From: Inquilinus limosus_F
Lineage (GTDB): Bacteria > Pseudomonadota > Alphaproteobacteria > DSM-16000 > Inquilinaceae
Direction of reading: 5' to 3'
Length of the DNA: 64,000 nt
Assembly: GCF_051487185.1 (NCBI RefSeq)
Contig: NZ_JAHVDK010000021.1
Location: forward strand, 86,958 to 150,957
Under the pieces are notes generated by a model. It was not told where the DNA came from. It made no database searches and saw only the letters and a program-made list of their open reading frames with translations. Positions 45,203 to 54,055 of this stretch are shown here, piece after piece (positions within the stretch are counted from its first letter, which is position 1; every line of letters begins with the position of its first letter). Both the position numbers and the translations under genes were made by a program.

Positions 45203-48046
45203 ATGGCGAATATCAACGGTACGGCGGGGAACGACGGTCTCGACACTCTCACCGGTACGGCCACCGCCGACACTATCAACGGCCTGGCCGGCAACGACAC
45301 CATGGAGGGCTTGGCGGGTGCCGACGTGCTGAACGGCGGCGACGGCATTGACGCCATCAGCTACGGCAACTCGAATGCAGCCGTCGTGATCAACCTGGCC
45401 ACTGGCGCAGCATCGGGCGGGCATGCCGCGGGCGACAGCTTCACCGGCATCGAGAACGTCGTCGGCAGCGGCTTCAACGACACGCTGACCGGTGATGCCG
45501 GGGATAACTGGCTGCATGGCAGCCCCGGCAACGACACCCTCAACGGCGGCGCCGGCGACGATATCCTGTCGGGCGGCAGCGGCGCCGGGACCGGCGCGAC
45601 CTACGGTGCCGACGTCATGAACGGCGGCGATGGGAATGATACCGTCGACTACAGTCGCGAAGGGCAGCAAGCCGCGGTCAGCGTCAATCTGGAAACCGGT
45701 GCCAAGGGCGGCGTGGCCGCTGACGACACCTACACCAGCATTGAGAACGTCACCGGCACCACCTTCAACGACGGCCTGATCGGCGACGCCGGCGCCAACG
45801 TCCTCAACGGCCATGACGGCGATGACGGGCTGCGCGGTGGCGTGGGAGCCGACACCCTGATCGGCGGCGCCGGCAATGACACCGCGGGCTACGGGGACTC
45901 GGTAGCCGGGGTCACGGTCGATCTCACCACCGGCGCCGGCACCGGCGGCGACGCCGAAGGCGACACGCTGACCGAGATCGAGAACCTGAACGGCTCTGTC
46001 CAGGCCGACGACATCCTGATCGGCAACACCGGCGCCAACATCCTGAACGGCCAGGGCGGCGATGACACGCTGCGTGGCGGCGCCGGCGCCGATACCCTCA
46101 ATGGCGGCGACGGGGACGACTTCGCCAGCTACGAGGGCTCGTCAGCCGCGGTCATGATCGACTTGGCCGCCGCCGTCGCCCAGGGCGGCGACGCCGAGGG
46201 CGACACGTTGACCGCGATCGAGAATCTGCGCGGCTCGAGCCACAACGACCGCCTGGCTGGCGCCGCCGGCGCCAACACCCTCGACGGCGGGGACGGCGAC
46301 GATTCCCTGCAGGGCGGGGCCGGCGCCGACTCCCTCGTTGGCGGCAACGGCAGCGACACGGCCAACTACTCCGGCGAGTCCGTTGCGGTCACGGTGAATC
46401 TGGCGACCAACACCGCCAGTGGTGGCAACGCCGTGGGCGACACCTTCACCGGCATCGAGAATCTCGAAGGCACCCTGGTCGGCGACTCGCTGACCGGCGA
46501 TGGCGGGGCGAATTACATCCACGGCCATCAGGGCGACGACGTCATCAATGGCGGGGGCGGTGACGACCTCCTGTCCGGTGGCAGCGGCCAGGGTCAGAAT
46601 GGCGGTGGCGCCTTCGGCAACGACGTGATCAACGGCGGCGACGGCAACGACACCGTCGACTACAGCCTCGAAGGGCAGGCCGAGGCGGTGACCGTCAATC
46701 TGGCGACCGGTGCTGTCGGCGGCCAGGCCGCGGGCGACACGCTGACCAGCATCGAGAACGCCACCGGCACCATCTTCAACGACAGCCTGATCGGCAGCGA
46801 CGGCGCCAATGTCCTCAACGGCCATGACGGCGATGACGGGCTGCGCGGCGGCGCCGGCGCCGACAGCCTGATCGGCGGTGCCGGCACCGACACGGCGGGC
46901 TATGGGGATTCGGCGGCCGGGGTGACGGTCGACCTCACCGCCGGCACCGGCACCGGCGGCGATGCCGAGGGCGACACGCTGGCGACGATCGAGAACGTCA
47001 ACGGCTCCGCCTTCAACGACACTCTGATCGGTGCGGCGGGGGCCAATGTGCTGGCCGGCGGCGCCGGCGACGACACGCTCCGCGGCGGCGCGGGTGCCGA
47101 CACGCTGAACGGCGCCGACGGCTCGGACTTCGCCAGCTATGAAGGCTCGGCCGCCGCGGTCACCGTGAACCTGCAGGCCGCCACCGCCTCGGGCGGCGAT
47201 GCCCAGGGCGACACGCTGACCGCGATCGAGAACCTCATCGGCTCCGACCACAATGACAGCCTGACCGGCAGCACCGCCAACAACATCTTCCGGGGCGGCG
47301 CCGGCACCGACACCATCAATGGCGGCGCCGGCAACGACTCCGTCGATGCCGGCAGCGACAATGACACCGTCAATGGCGGCGTCGGCATCGACTCGCTGTG
47401 GGGCGGCGCCGGCGACGACCGGATCGATGGCGGCGACGGCAATGACAGCCTCCAGGGCGCGGCCGGGGCGGATGCCATCACCGGCGGCGCCGGCACCGAC
47501 GTCGCCTCCTACACCGCCAGCCGCGCCGGGGTGACGGTCGATCTCGCCACCGGCACCGGCAGCGGCGGCGACGCCGAAGGCGACACCCTGACCGGGATCG
47601 AGAACCTGGTCGGGTCGAACGCCGCCGACACCCTCAGCGGCGATGGCGGCGCCAATGGCCTCTGGGGCGGCGCCGGCGACGACGTCCTCACCGGCGGCGC
47701 CGGGGCCGACGTCCTGAAGGGCGGCGCCGGCAACGACAGCTTCGCCTATGACGCGATAGGCGACAGCACCGTGGCCGCGTCGGGCAAGGACGTGATCGCC
47801 GACTTCACGGCCGGCGACCGGATCGACCTGTCCGGCATCGACGCCGACAGCAACACCGGCAACGGCGACACCGCCTTCACCTTCGGCACCGGCAACTTCA
47901 CCGCCGCCGCCGGGCAGGTGCGGGTGGTGGACTTCGGCGACGGCCGCCAGGGCGTCTATCTCGAGGTCAATGGCGACAAGACGCCGGATGCGATCATCAC
48001 CGTCTATTCCGACCACGCCCTGACTGCGGCGGATTTCGTGCTGTAG
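45203..48046 (+). CDS. tandem RTX protein 1 (class A)
   Basis: A 947-residue protein from ATG at 45203 after GAGAGGGATCGCC. It has no signal peptide and starts directly in repeats (MANINGTAGNDGLDTLTGTA). It alternates GGxGxDxLx nonapeptide runs with a ~20-residue spacer of the form VTVNLATGTGxGGDAxGDTL followed by TGIENLxGSxxND; about nine spacers occur. The class-A second half has DSLWGGAGDDRIDGGDGNDS and LQGAAGAD. The last ~90 residues (ASGKDVIADF, FGDGRQGVYL, end ADFVL) are serralysin-like and form the type I export signal. It should bind many calcium ions outside the cell. No enzyme domain visible; function unknown. Confidence 0.9.
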   Translation: MANINGTAGNDGLDTLTGTATADTINGLAGNDTMEGLAGADVLNGGDGIDAISYGNSNAAVVINLATGAASGGHAAGDSFTGIENVVGSGFNDTLTGDAGDNWLHGSPGNDTLNGGAGDDILSGGSGAGTGATYGADVMNGGDGNDTVDYSREGQQAAVSVNLETGAKGGVAADDTYTSIENVTGTTFNDGLIGDAGANVLNGHDGDDGLRGGVGADTLIGGAGNDTAGYGDSVAGVTVDLTTGAGTGGDAEGDTLTEIENLNGSVQADDILIGNTGANILNGQGGDDTLRGGAGADTLNGGDGDDFASYEGSSAAVMIDLAAAVAQGGDAEGDTLTAIENLRGSSHNDRLAGAAGANTLDGGDGDDSLQGGAGADSLVGGNGSDTANYSGESVAVTVNLATNTASGGNAVGDTFTGIENLEGTLVGDSLTGDGGANYIHGHQGDDVINGGGGDDLLSGGSGQGQNGGGAFGNDVINGGDGNDTVDYSLEGQAEAVTVNLATGAVGGQAAGDTLTSIENATGTIFNDSLIGSDGANVLNGHDGDDGLRGGAGADSLIGGAGTDTAGYGDSAAGVTVDLTAGTGTGGDAEGDTLATIENVNGSAFNDTLIGAAGANVLAGGAGDDTLRGGAGADTLNGADGSDFASYEGSAAAVTVNLQAATASGGDAQGDTLTAIENLIGSDHNDSLTGSTANNIFRGGAGTDTINGGAGNDSVDAGSDNDTVNGGVGIDSLWGGAGDDRIDGGDGNDSLQGAAGADAITGGAGTDVASYTASRAGVTVDLATGTGSGGDAEGDTLTGIENLVGSNAADTLSGDGGANGLWGGAGDDVLTGGAGADVLKGGAGNDSFAYDAIGDSTVAASGKDVIADFTAGDRIDLSGIDADSNTGNGDTAFTFGTGNFTAAAGQVRVVDFGDGRQGVYLEVNGDKTPDAIITVYSDHALTAADFVL

Positions 48047-48063
48047 CAGTTTCCTCGGACAGC

Positions 48064-48101
48064 GTCGGTCGGGTTCGCCGGAGGCGGAGAACCCGACCGA
48101 C
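48064..48101 (+). terminator. hairpin after RTX 1
   Basis: GTCGGTCGGGTT and AACCCGACCGAC form a perfect 12-bp stem 17 bp after the stop. It differs from the ends of the other RTX genes and instead resembles the GGGTTCGC hairpins near 33 kb. No T-run. Confidence 0.6.
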
Positions 48102-48367
48102 ACTTGCAACCTTCCTCGGACCGGGCGCCTGATCCTATGACGCCGTCCCGAGCGGGGGGCGCGGGACGTGGCGATCAGGCGGATGTTGTGGTCGCGGAAG
48201 CCATGGGTCTCGAACAACTTCCTGAACCTGCATTTGCCATTGAATGTATCATGACGATTCCTGTCAGTGGAATTAACATTACTCTTGTGACGAAATGATT
48301 GTTTGTAGGAATTGAAGCAATAAATCTCTTGTGCGCCGCTCCGAATTTGCTACTGAATCGCTGCAAG
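48102..48367. other. intergenic DNA between RTX 1 and RTX 2
   Basis: The left part is GC-rich; from about 48230 it becomes AT-rich, probably promoter DNA for RTX 2. No supported gene. Confidence 0.4.
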
Positions 48368-48423
48368 TAGGTGGCTCGTCCTACCAACAATGGCGCTTTT
48401 GTTGAAACCCCGATTCTGGGGAG
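48368..48423 (+). promoter_or_regulatory. class-B upstream element, copy 1
   Basis: TAGG (48368-48371), 8 bp, CCTACC (48380-48385), then TTTTGTTGAAA and the hairpin CCCC-gattct-GGGG (48408-48421). The same order of parts occurs at 51255-51310 and 58896-58950. About 150 bp upstream of the start. Operator plus leader hairpin is the simplest reading. Confidence 0.6.
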
Positions 48424-48573
48424 TGGATTTGTGCGTACAATATTTACTGACCGGCGGGGCAATATAGCCGAGACGCCGCGAAGGAGATGTTGGAAACGGT
48501 CTCTAACTCGTTTCCCACGTCTCCCGCTCTCCCCAAATCGTGACGACATCTCTGACCTTCGAAAGGATTGATC

Positions 48574-51042
48574 ATGCCTGCTTATAATGGCGACGCGAAC
48601 AACAATACGGTGACCGGCAGCGCCGGCGACGACACCATCTGGGGCTGGGGCGGCAATGACACCCTGAATGGTGGGGCGGGCGACGACGTCCTGAACGGGG
48701 GGGTCGGCAGCGACAGGATGATCGGCGGCGACGGCACCGACGCGATCACCTATTCGGACGCGGCCTCGGCCGTCAGCATCAATCTCCAGACCAGTGGCGC
48801 GGGCGGCGCCGCCGCCGGAGACACCTGGTCGGGCATCGAGAACGTGACCACCGGCGCCCACAACGACACCATCGTCGGCAATGCGGGTAACAACCAGCTC
48901 TGGGGCCTGGGCGGCAACGACAACATCAACGGTGGCGACGGCAACGACAATCTCAACGGCGGCGCGGGCGCGGACAATCTCAACGGCGGGGCCGGCATCG
49001 ACCTGCTCAGCTACTGGAGCGCGACGGTCGGTGTCTCGATCAACCTCACCGCGGGCACGGCCAGCGGAGGCGACGCGGCCGGCGACACCTATTCGAATAT
49101 CGAGAATGTCTGGGGCTCCCTGGCTGCCGACACCCTGATCGGCAACGCGGTCGCGAACAACCTGTCGGGCGACGACGGCAACGACACCATCCGCGGCGCG
49201 GGCGGGAACGATACGCTCAGTGGCGGAGACGGCAACGACATCGTCGCCGGCGAGGCGGGAGAAGACGACCTGTACGGCGGCGCGGGCAGCGACAATCTCA
49301 ACGGCGGAACCGAGAACGACACCATCTACGCCCAGGACGGCACCGACACTCTCGTCGGGGATGCGGGGGATGACCTGCTGTTCGGCGGCTCCGGCGGCGA
49401 CAACATCAATGGCGGGGCCGGCATCGATACGGCCAGCTACACCACCGGGGCCGTAGCTGTGAGCGTCAATCTGACCGCCGGCACCGGCTCCGGGGGCGAT
49501 GCCGCCGGCGACACGCTGACGAATATCGAGAATGTGAGCGGCACCACGGCCAACGACACCCTGATCGGCAACGCGGCAGCGAATCTGCTGTGGGGCGGCG
49601 ACGGCAGCGACAATCTGCAGGGCCGTGACGGCAATGATACTCTGCAAGGTGCCGACGGCAACGACACCCTCTATGGCGAGGTCGGAACCGATGCCCTCAG
49701 CGGTGGTGAAGGCAATGACAACCTGATCGGTGGTGCCGGCAACGACACCCTCAACGGTGGCAACGGCATCGATCTGGCGAACTACAGCACGTCCACGGCC
49801 GGTGTGACGGTCAATCTTGCCACGGCCACCGGCACCGGCCTCGGCGGCGACGCGCAGGGGGACACGCTGGTCGGGATCGAGAACCTCCTCGGCTCGAACC
49901 ACAATGACTATCTCTACGGCAGCGCGGCCGCCAACTCGATCAACGGCGGCGACGGCAACGATACGCTGCGCGGCGGCGCTGGCGCCGACAACATCAACGG
50001 CGGCAACGGCTCGGATTTCGCCAACTACCAGGGTTCGACGGTCGCGGTGACGGTCAACCTGCTCGCCAACACCGCCGCGGGCGGCGACGCCCAGGGTGAC
50101 GTGCTGACCGCCATCGAGAACCTGTACGGCTCCAGCCACAATGACAGCCTGACCGGCAGCAACGCGCGCAACATCATCGGCGGCGAGTTCGGCAACGACA
50201 CCATCATTGGCAATGGCGGCGACGACTCGCTCTCGGGCGAGGCCGGCGACGACAATCTCAGCGGCGGTGACGGCAACGACCGGCTCGTCGGTGCGGGCGG
50301 GATCGACACCATCCGTGGCGGCATCGGCAACGACTCCATCGATGCCGGCAGCGAGAACGACACCGTCTTCGGCGAGGCCGGCCACGACGTGGTCTATGGC
50401 GGCGCCGGGGACGACCAGATCGACGGCGGCGACGACAACGACTACATCACCGGCGGGGCCGGGGCGGACGCCATCACCGGCGGCGCCGGGGTCGACACCG
50501 CCAGCTATGCCGGATCGGCCGTCGCGGTGGTGGTGGACCTGGCGGCCGGCACGGCCAGCGGCGGCGACGCCGCGGGCGACACCCTGACCGGGATCGAGCA
50601 GGCCATGGGCTCGGGCCTGAACGACACCCTGACCGGCGCCGCCGGCAACAACGCGCTCTGGGGCGGCGCCGGCGATGACGTGCTCACCGGCGGGGCGGGG
50701 GCCGACACGCTGAAGGGTGGCGCCGGCAACGACAGCTTCGTCTACACCGCGATCGGCGACAGCACCGTGGCGCCGGCCGGCAAGGACGTGATCGCCGACT
50801 TCGCGACCGGCGACCGGATCGATCTGTCCGGCATCGACGCCGACGGCAACTCGGCCAACGGCGACACCGCCTTCAGCTTCGGTGCCGGCGGCTTCACCGG
50901 CGTCGCGGGCCAGCTGCGGGTGGTCGATTTCGGCGACGGCCGCCAGGGCGTCTATCTCGACGCCAATGGCGACAGCAGCCCGGACTCGATCATCACCGTC
51001 TACTCCGACCACGCCCTGACCGCAGCAGATTTCGTGCTGTAA
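48574..51042 (+). CDS. tandem RTX protein 2 (class B)
   Basis: An 822-residue RTX protein from ATG at 48574, seven bases after GAAAGGA. It opens MPAYNGDANNNTVTGSAGDD and carries about six spacers of the VSVNLTAGTGSGG kind between nonapeptide clusters. The class-B second half reads NYQGSTVAVTVNLLANTAAG, then RNIIGGEFGNDTIIGNGGDD and DNDYITGGAGAD. It ends with ASGKD-like PAGKDVIADF, FGDGRQGVYL and ADFVL, the type I signal. No signal peptide and no catalytic domain. Its tail is closest to that of RTX 3. Confidence 0.9.
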   Translation: MPAYNGDANNNTVTGSAGDDTIWGWGGNDTLNGGAGDDVLNGGVGSDRMIGGDGTDAITYSDAASAVSINLQTSGAGGAAAGDTWSGIENVTTGAHNDTIVGNAGNNQLWGLGGNDNINGGDGNDNLNGGAGADNLNGGAGIDLLSYWSATVGVSINLTAGTASGGDAAGDTYSNIENVWGSLAADTLIGNAVANNLSGDDGNDTIRGAGGNDTLSGGDGNDIVAGEAGEDDLYGGAGSDNLNGGTENDTIYAQDGTDTLVGDAGDDLLFGGSGGDNINGGAGIDTASYTTGAVAVSVNLTAGTGSGGDAAGDTLTNIENVSGTTANDTLIGNAAANLLWGGDGSDNLQGRDGNDTLQGADGNDTLYGEVGTDALSGGEGNDNLIGGAGNDTLNGGNGIDLANYSTSTAGVTVNLATATGTGLGGDAQGDTLVGIENLLGSNHNDYLYGSAAANSINGGDGNDTLRGGAGADNINGGNGSDFANYQGSTVAVTVNLLANTAAGGDAQGDVLTAIENLYGSSHNDSLTGSNARNIIGGEFGNDTIIGNGGDDSLSGEAGDDNLSGGDGNDRLVGAGGIDTIRGGIGNDSIDAGSENDTVFGEAGHDVVYGGAGDDQIDGGDDNDYITGGAGADAITGGAGVDTASYAGSAVAVVVDLAAGTASGGDAAGDTLTGIEQAMGSGLNDTLTGAAGNNALWGGAGDDVLTGGAGADTLKGGAGNDSFVYTAIGDSTVAPAGKDVIADFATGDRIDLSGIDADGNSANGDTAFSFGAGGFTGVAGQLRVVDFGDGRQGVYLDANGDSSPDSIITVYSDHALTAADFVL

Positions 51043-51052
51043 CGGCTAAGGA

Positions 51053-51079
51053 GGCCGGGCGCTCCCCAGGCGCCCGGCC
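51053..51079 (+). terminator. hairpin after RTX 2
   Basis: GGCCGGGCGC-tccccag-GCGCCCGGCC, 10 bp after the stop, followed by ACATTTCATTCC. Same design as the ends of RTX 3-6. Confidence 0.7.
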
Positions 51080-51254
51080 ACATTTCATTCCAAATGAATA
51101 AAATGATCGATAAATATTATATTATGATATAGTATATTCTGTGACAATCTCTCTTTTCTTCTGATCATTATCTCAGAATAGGTCTAAGAATTTCCGAGGA
51201 CCTGCAACAAAGTCACTTGCCAATCCTTCGGCCCTAGCCGATAAATTGATCTGA
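51080..51254. other. AT-rich promoter DNA upstream of RTX 3
   Basis: A very AT-rich patch near 51095-51140 (TATTATATTATGATATAGTA) contrasts sharply with the GC-rich coding DNA. It offers several possible -10 sequences; no unique promoter can be chosen. No gene. Confidence 0.45.
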
Positions 51255-51310
51255 TAGGCGATTCATCCTACCTATCTTGACATTTTTGTTTAAACCTCGA
51301 TTCCGAGGAG
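51255..51310 (+). promoter_or_regulatory. class-B upstream element, copy 2
   Basis: TAGG (51255-51258), 8 bp, CCTACC (51267-51272), TTTTTGTTTAAA, then hairpin CCTCG-attc-CGAGG (51295-51308). Compared with copy 1 the stem sequence differs but pairing is kept. About 140 bp upstream of the RTX 3 start. Confidence 0.6.
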
Positions 51311-51449
51311 CTTTTCGCGCAGACGCCACCTGCGCCGGTGGGAACGATCCAATCCAACCAATCGTGAGAGGGAGCCAGGGCCACCTCCGGCGATGCGCGG
51401 AGTCCTGATCCCGTGACGGCAGCGCTGACTTCGACGAAGGGAACATGTC

Positions 51450-53951
51450 ATGGCGATTATCACCGGCACGGAAGGGCCGGACGACAACCTGATCGGTGGC
51501 GCCGAAGACGACACCATCAACGGCTTGGGCGGCAACGACGGCAACGTCACGGCGCTGAACGGCGGCGCCGGCAATGACATCGTGAACGGCGATGCCGGCA
51601 ACGACGTCCTCGTGGGTGGCACGGGCGCGGACCAGCTCAACGGCGGCGACGGTGTCGACAACGTCAATTACGGCCAGGAGACGCAGACCGCCGGGATCGT
51701 CATCAACCTGGTGACCAATGCCAATGGCGGTCAGGCCGCGGGCGACGTGCTGACAGGCGTCGAAGGCGTGATCGGCACCAATTTCGCCGATTTGATGACC
51801 GGCGACGGCGCGAACAACTACTTCAATGGCGGGCTGGGCGATGACACGCTGAGCAGCGGTGCCGGCAATGACACCCTGGTTGGCGGGGCCGGCGCCGATA
51901 CCCTCGACGGCGGCGACGGGATCGATCTTGTCGCCTATTATTTTGAAGGCCCGGCCTCGGGCGTCTCGGTCAATCTGGAGACGGGCACCACCGGCGGCGC
52001 GGCGGCAGGCGACACGCTGACCAGTATCGAGCAGCTCGCCGGCACCGACTTCGCCGACACGCTGACCGGCGATGCCGGGGACAACAACCTCACGGGTCGG
52101 GCAGGTGACGACGTCCTGGTCGGTGGCGACGGAAACGATGTGCTGGCAGGGGGGGCCGGCGGCGATTCCCTCGACGGCGGCAACGGGACCGACTGGGCCT
52201 GGTACGCGGAAGAGACGTCCGGGGTCAGGGTCAATCTGGCGACCAACGCCAATGGCGGCGGGGCTGCGGGCGATTCGCTGACCAGCATCGAGGTCATCGT
52301 CGGCTCCCAATTCGCCGACACGCTGACCGGCGATGCCGGGGACAACACCCTCAACGGCCAGGCCGGCAGCGACATCCTGTCCGGCGGGGACGGCAATGAT
52401 GTCCTGGTCGGGGCGGATGCCGGCCCCGATTCCCTCGACGGCGGCAATGGCAGCGACACGGTCTGGTACGGCGACGGCGCCGCGGTCCAGATCAATCTGG
52501 CGACCGGCTTCACGGGCGGTGCCGCCGCGGGCGACACGCTGACGAGCATCGAGAGTCTCATCGGCTCCAACTTCGTCGACACGCTGGTCGGCAATGCCGT
52601 GGCGAACTCCCTGAACGGCGGCGCGGGCGACGACGTGCTCGACGGCGCCGGCGGGGCGGACGCCCTATTCGGCGCGGACGGCGACGACACGGCGTACTAT
52701 GTGAACTCTGCGGCCGGGGTCACGGTCGACCTGGCCGCCGGCACCGGCGCCGGCGGCGACGCCGAAGGCGACACGCTGGCCGCGATCGAGAGGGTCTCCG
52801 GCTCCGCCTTCGTCGACCATCTCTACGGCAGCGCGGACGCCAACGTGCTCAATGGCCAAGCCGGCGACGACACGCTCCGCGGCGGCGCGGGCGCGGACCA
52901 GCTGATCGGCGGCGACGGCTCGGACTTCGCCAACTACCAGGGCTCGGCCGCGGCGGTGACCGTCGACCTGCTGGCCGGCACCGCCTCGGGCGGCGACGCC
53001 GCGGGTGACACGCTCGCCGGCATCGAGAACCTCTACGGCTCCAGCAACGCCGACACCCTGACCGGCGACAACGGCCGCAACATCATCGGCGGCGAGCTCG
53101 GCAACGACACGATCGTCGGCAATGGCGGCGGCGACTCGCTCTCCGGCGAGGCGGGCGACGACAATCTCGACGGCGGCGACGGCAACGACCGGCTCGTCGG
53201 CGGGGCCGGCGTCGACACCATCCATGGGGGCATCGGCAACGACTCGATCGACGGCGGCAGCGAGAGCGACGTCATCTTCGGCGAGGCCGGCGACGACACC
53301 ATCTATGGCGGCTTCGACAGCGACCAGATCGATGGCGGCGACGGCAATGACTACATCGAGGGGGCGGCCGGGGCCGATGCCATCACCGGCGGCGCCGGCA
53401 TCGACACCGCGGTCTACAGCCGCTCCTTCGGGCCCGTGAACGTCAATCTGGCGGCCGGCACCGGCACCGGCGGCGACGCCGCGGGCGACACGCTGACCGG
53501 GATCGAGCAGGTGGTGGGGTCGAACTTCAATGACAGCCTGGAAGGCGACGCCGGCAACAACACCCTCTGGGGGGGTGCCGGAGACGACCTGCTCGCCGGG
53601 GGCGTCGGCGCCGACCTGCTGAAGGGCGGTGGGGACAGCGATACCTTCGCCTACCGCAGCGTCGCCGAGAGCACCGTGGCGGCGTCCGGTAAGGACACGA
53701 TCGCGGACTTCTCCACCGGCGACAGGATCGACCTGACCGGCATCGACGCCGACGGCAACTCCGACAACGGCGACACCGCCTTCAGCTTCGGCACCGGCGG
53801 CTTCACCGGTGTGGCGGGCGAGCTGCGGGTGGTCGATTTCGGCGACGGCCGCCAGGGCGTCTATCTCGACGTCAACGGCGACAGGAGCCCGGACTCGATC
53901 ATCACCGTCTATGCCGACCACGCCCTGACCGCGGCGGATTTCGTGCTGTAG
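51450..53951 (+). CDS. tandem RTX protein 3 (class B)
   Basis: An 833-residue RTX protein from ATG at 51450 after GAAGGGAACATGTC. The N-terminus MAIITGTEGPDDNLIGGAED differs from its neighbours. About seven spacers (IVINLVTNANGG, VSVNLETGTTGG and others) alternate with nonapeptide runs. The class-B half has NYQGSAAAVTVDLLAGTASG, RNIIGGELGNDTIVGNGGGD and YIEGAAGADAITGGAGIDTA. The tail ASGKDTIADFSTGDRIDLTG to ADFVL is the export signal. One codon cluster near residue 680 (YSRSFGPVNVNLAAG) departs from the usual wording. Function unknown; secreted calcium-binding repeat protein. Confidence 0.9.
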   Translation: MAIITGTEGPDDNLIGGAEDDTINGLGGNDGNVTALNGGAGNDIVNGDAGNDVLVGGTGADQLNGGDGVDNVNYGQETQTAGIVINLVTNANGGQAAGDVLTGVEGVIGTNFADLMTGDGANNYFNGGLGDDTLSSGAGNDTLVGGAGADTLDGGDGIDLVAYYFEGPASGVSVNLETGTTGGAAAGDTLTSIEQLAGTDFADTLTGDAGDNNLTGRAGDDVLVGGDGNDVLAGGAGGDSLDGGNGTDWAWYAEETSGVRVNLATNANGGGAAGDSLTSIEVIVGSQFADTLTGDAGDNTLNGQAGSDILSGGDGNDVLVGADAGPDSLDGGNGSDTVWYGDGAAVQINLATGFTGGAAAGDTLTSIESLIGSNFVDTLVGNAVANSLNGGAGDDVLDGAGGADALFGADGDDTAYYVNSAAGVTVDLAAGTGAGGDAEGDTLAAIERVSGSAFVDHLYGSADANVLNGQAGDDTLRGGAGADQLIGGDGSDFANYQGSAAAVTVDLLAGTASGGDAAGDTLAGIENLYGSSNADTLTGDNGRNIIGGELGNDTIVGNGGGDSLSGEAGDDNLDGGDGNDRLVGGAGVDTIHGGIGNDSIDGGSESDVIFGEAGDDTIYGGFDSDQIDGGDGNDYIEGAAGADAITGGAGIDTAVYSRSFGPVNVNLAAGTGTGGDAAGDTLTGIEQVVGSNFNDSLEGDAGNNTLWGGAGDDLLAGGVGADLLKGGGDSDTFAYRSVAESTVAASGKDTIADFSTGDRIDLTGIDADGNSDNGDTAFSFGTGGFTGVAGELRVVDFGDGRQGVYLDVNGDRSPDSIITVYADHALTAADFVL

Positions 53952-53961
53952 CGAACCACCG

Positions 53962-54009
53962 GACCGGGTGGCCACAAGCGCCCGGTCCTTCGGCGCCGGT
54001 CTTTTTTTG
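53962..54009 (+). terminator. rho-independent terminator after RTX 3
   Basis: GGACCGGG (53962-53969) pairs with CCCGGTCC (53982-53989), then GGCGCCGGTC and a TTTTTTT run (54003-54009). The clearest intrinsic terminator of the array, yet only 46 bp before the start of RTX 4. Confidence 0.75.
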
Positions 54010-54055
54010 ACGCCGGCGGGAACGACAACCAGACAAATCTCGGAGAGACGCGACA

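Noticed and set aside
51277..51282. TTGACA in the class-B element as a -35 promoter box
   Set aside because: The other two copies have TGGCGC and GCGACA at this place and no -10 follows at 16-19 bp, so the conserved part is not explained by a sigma-70 promoter.
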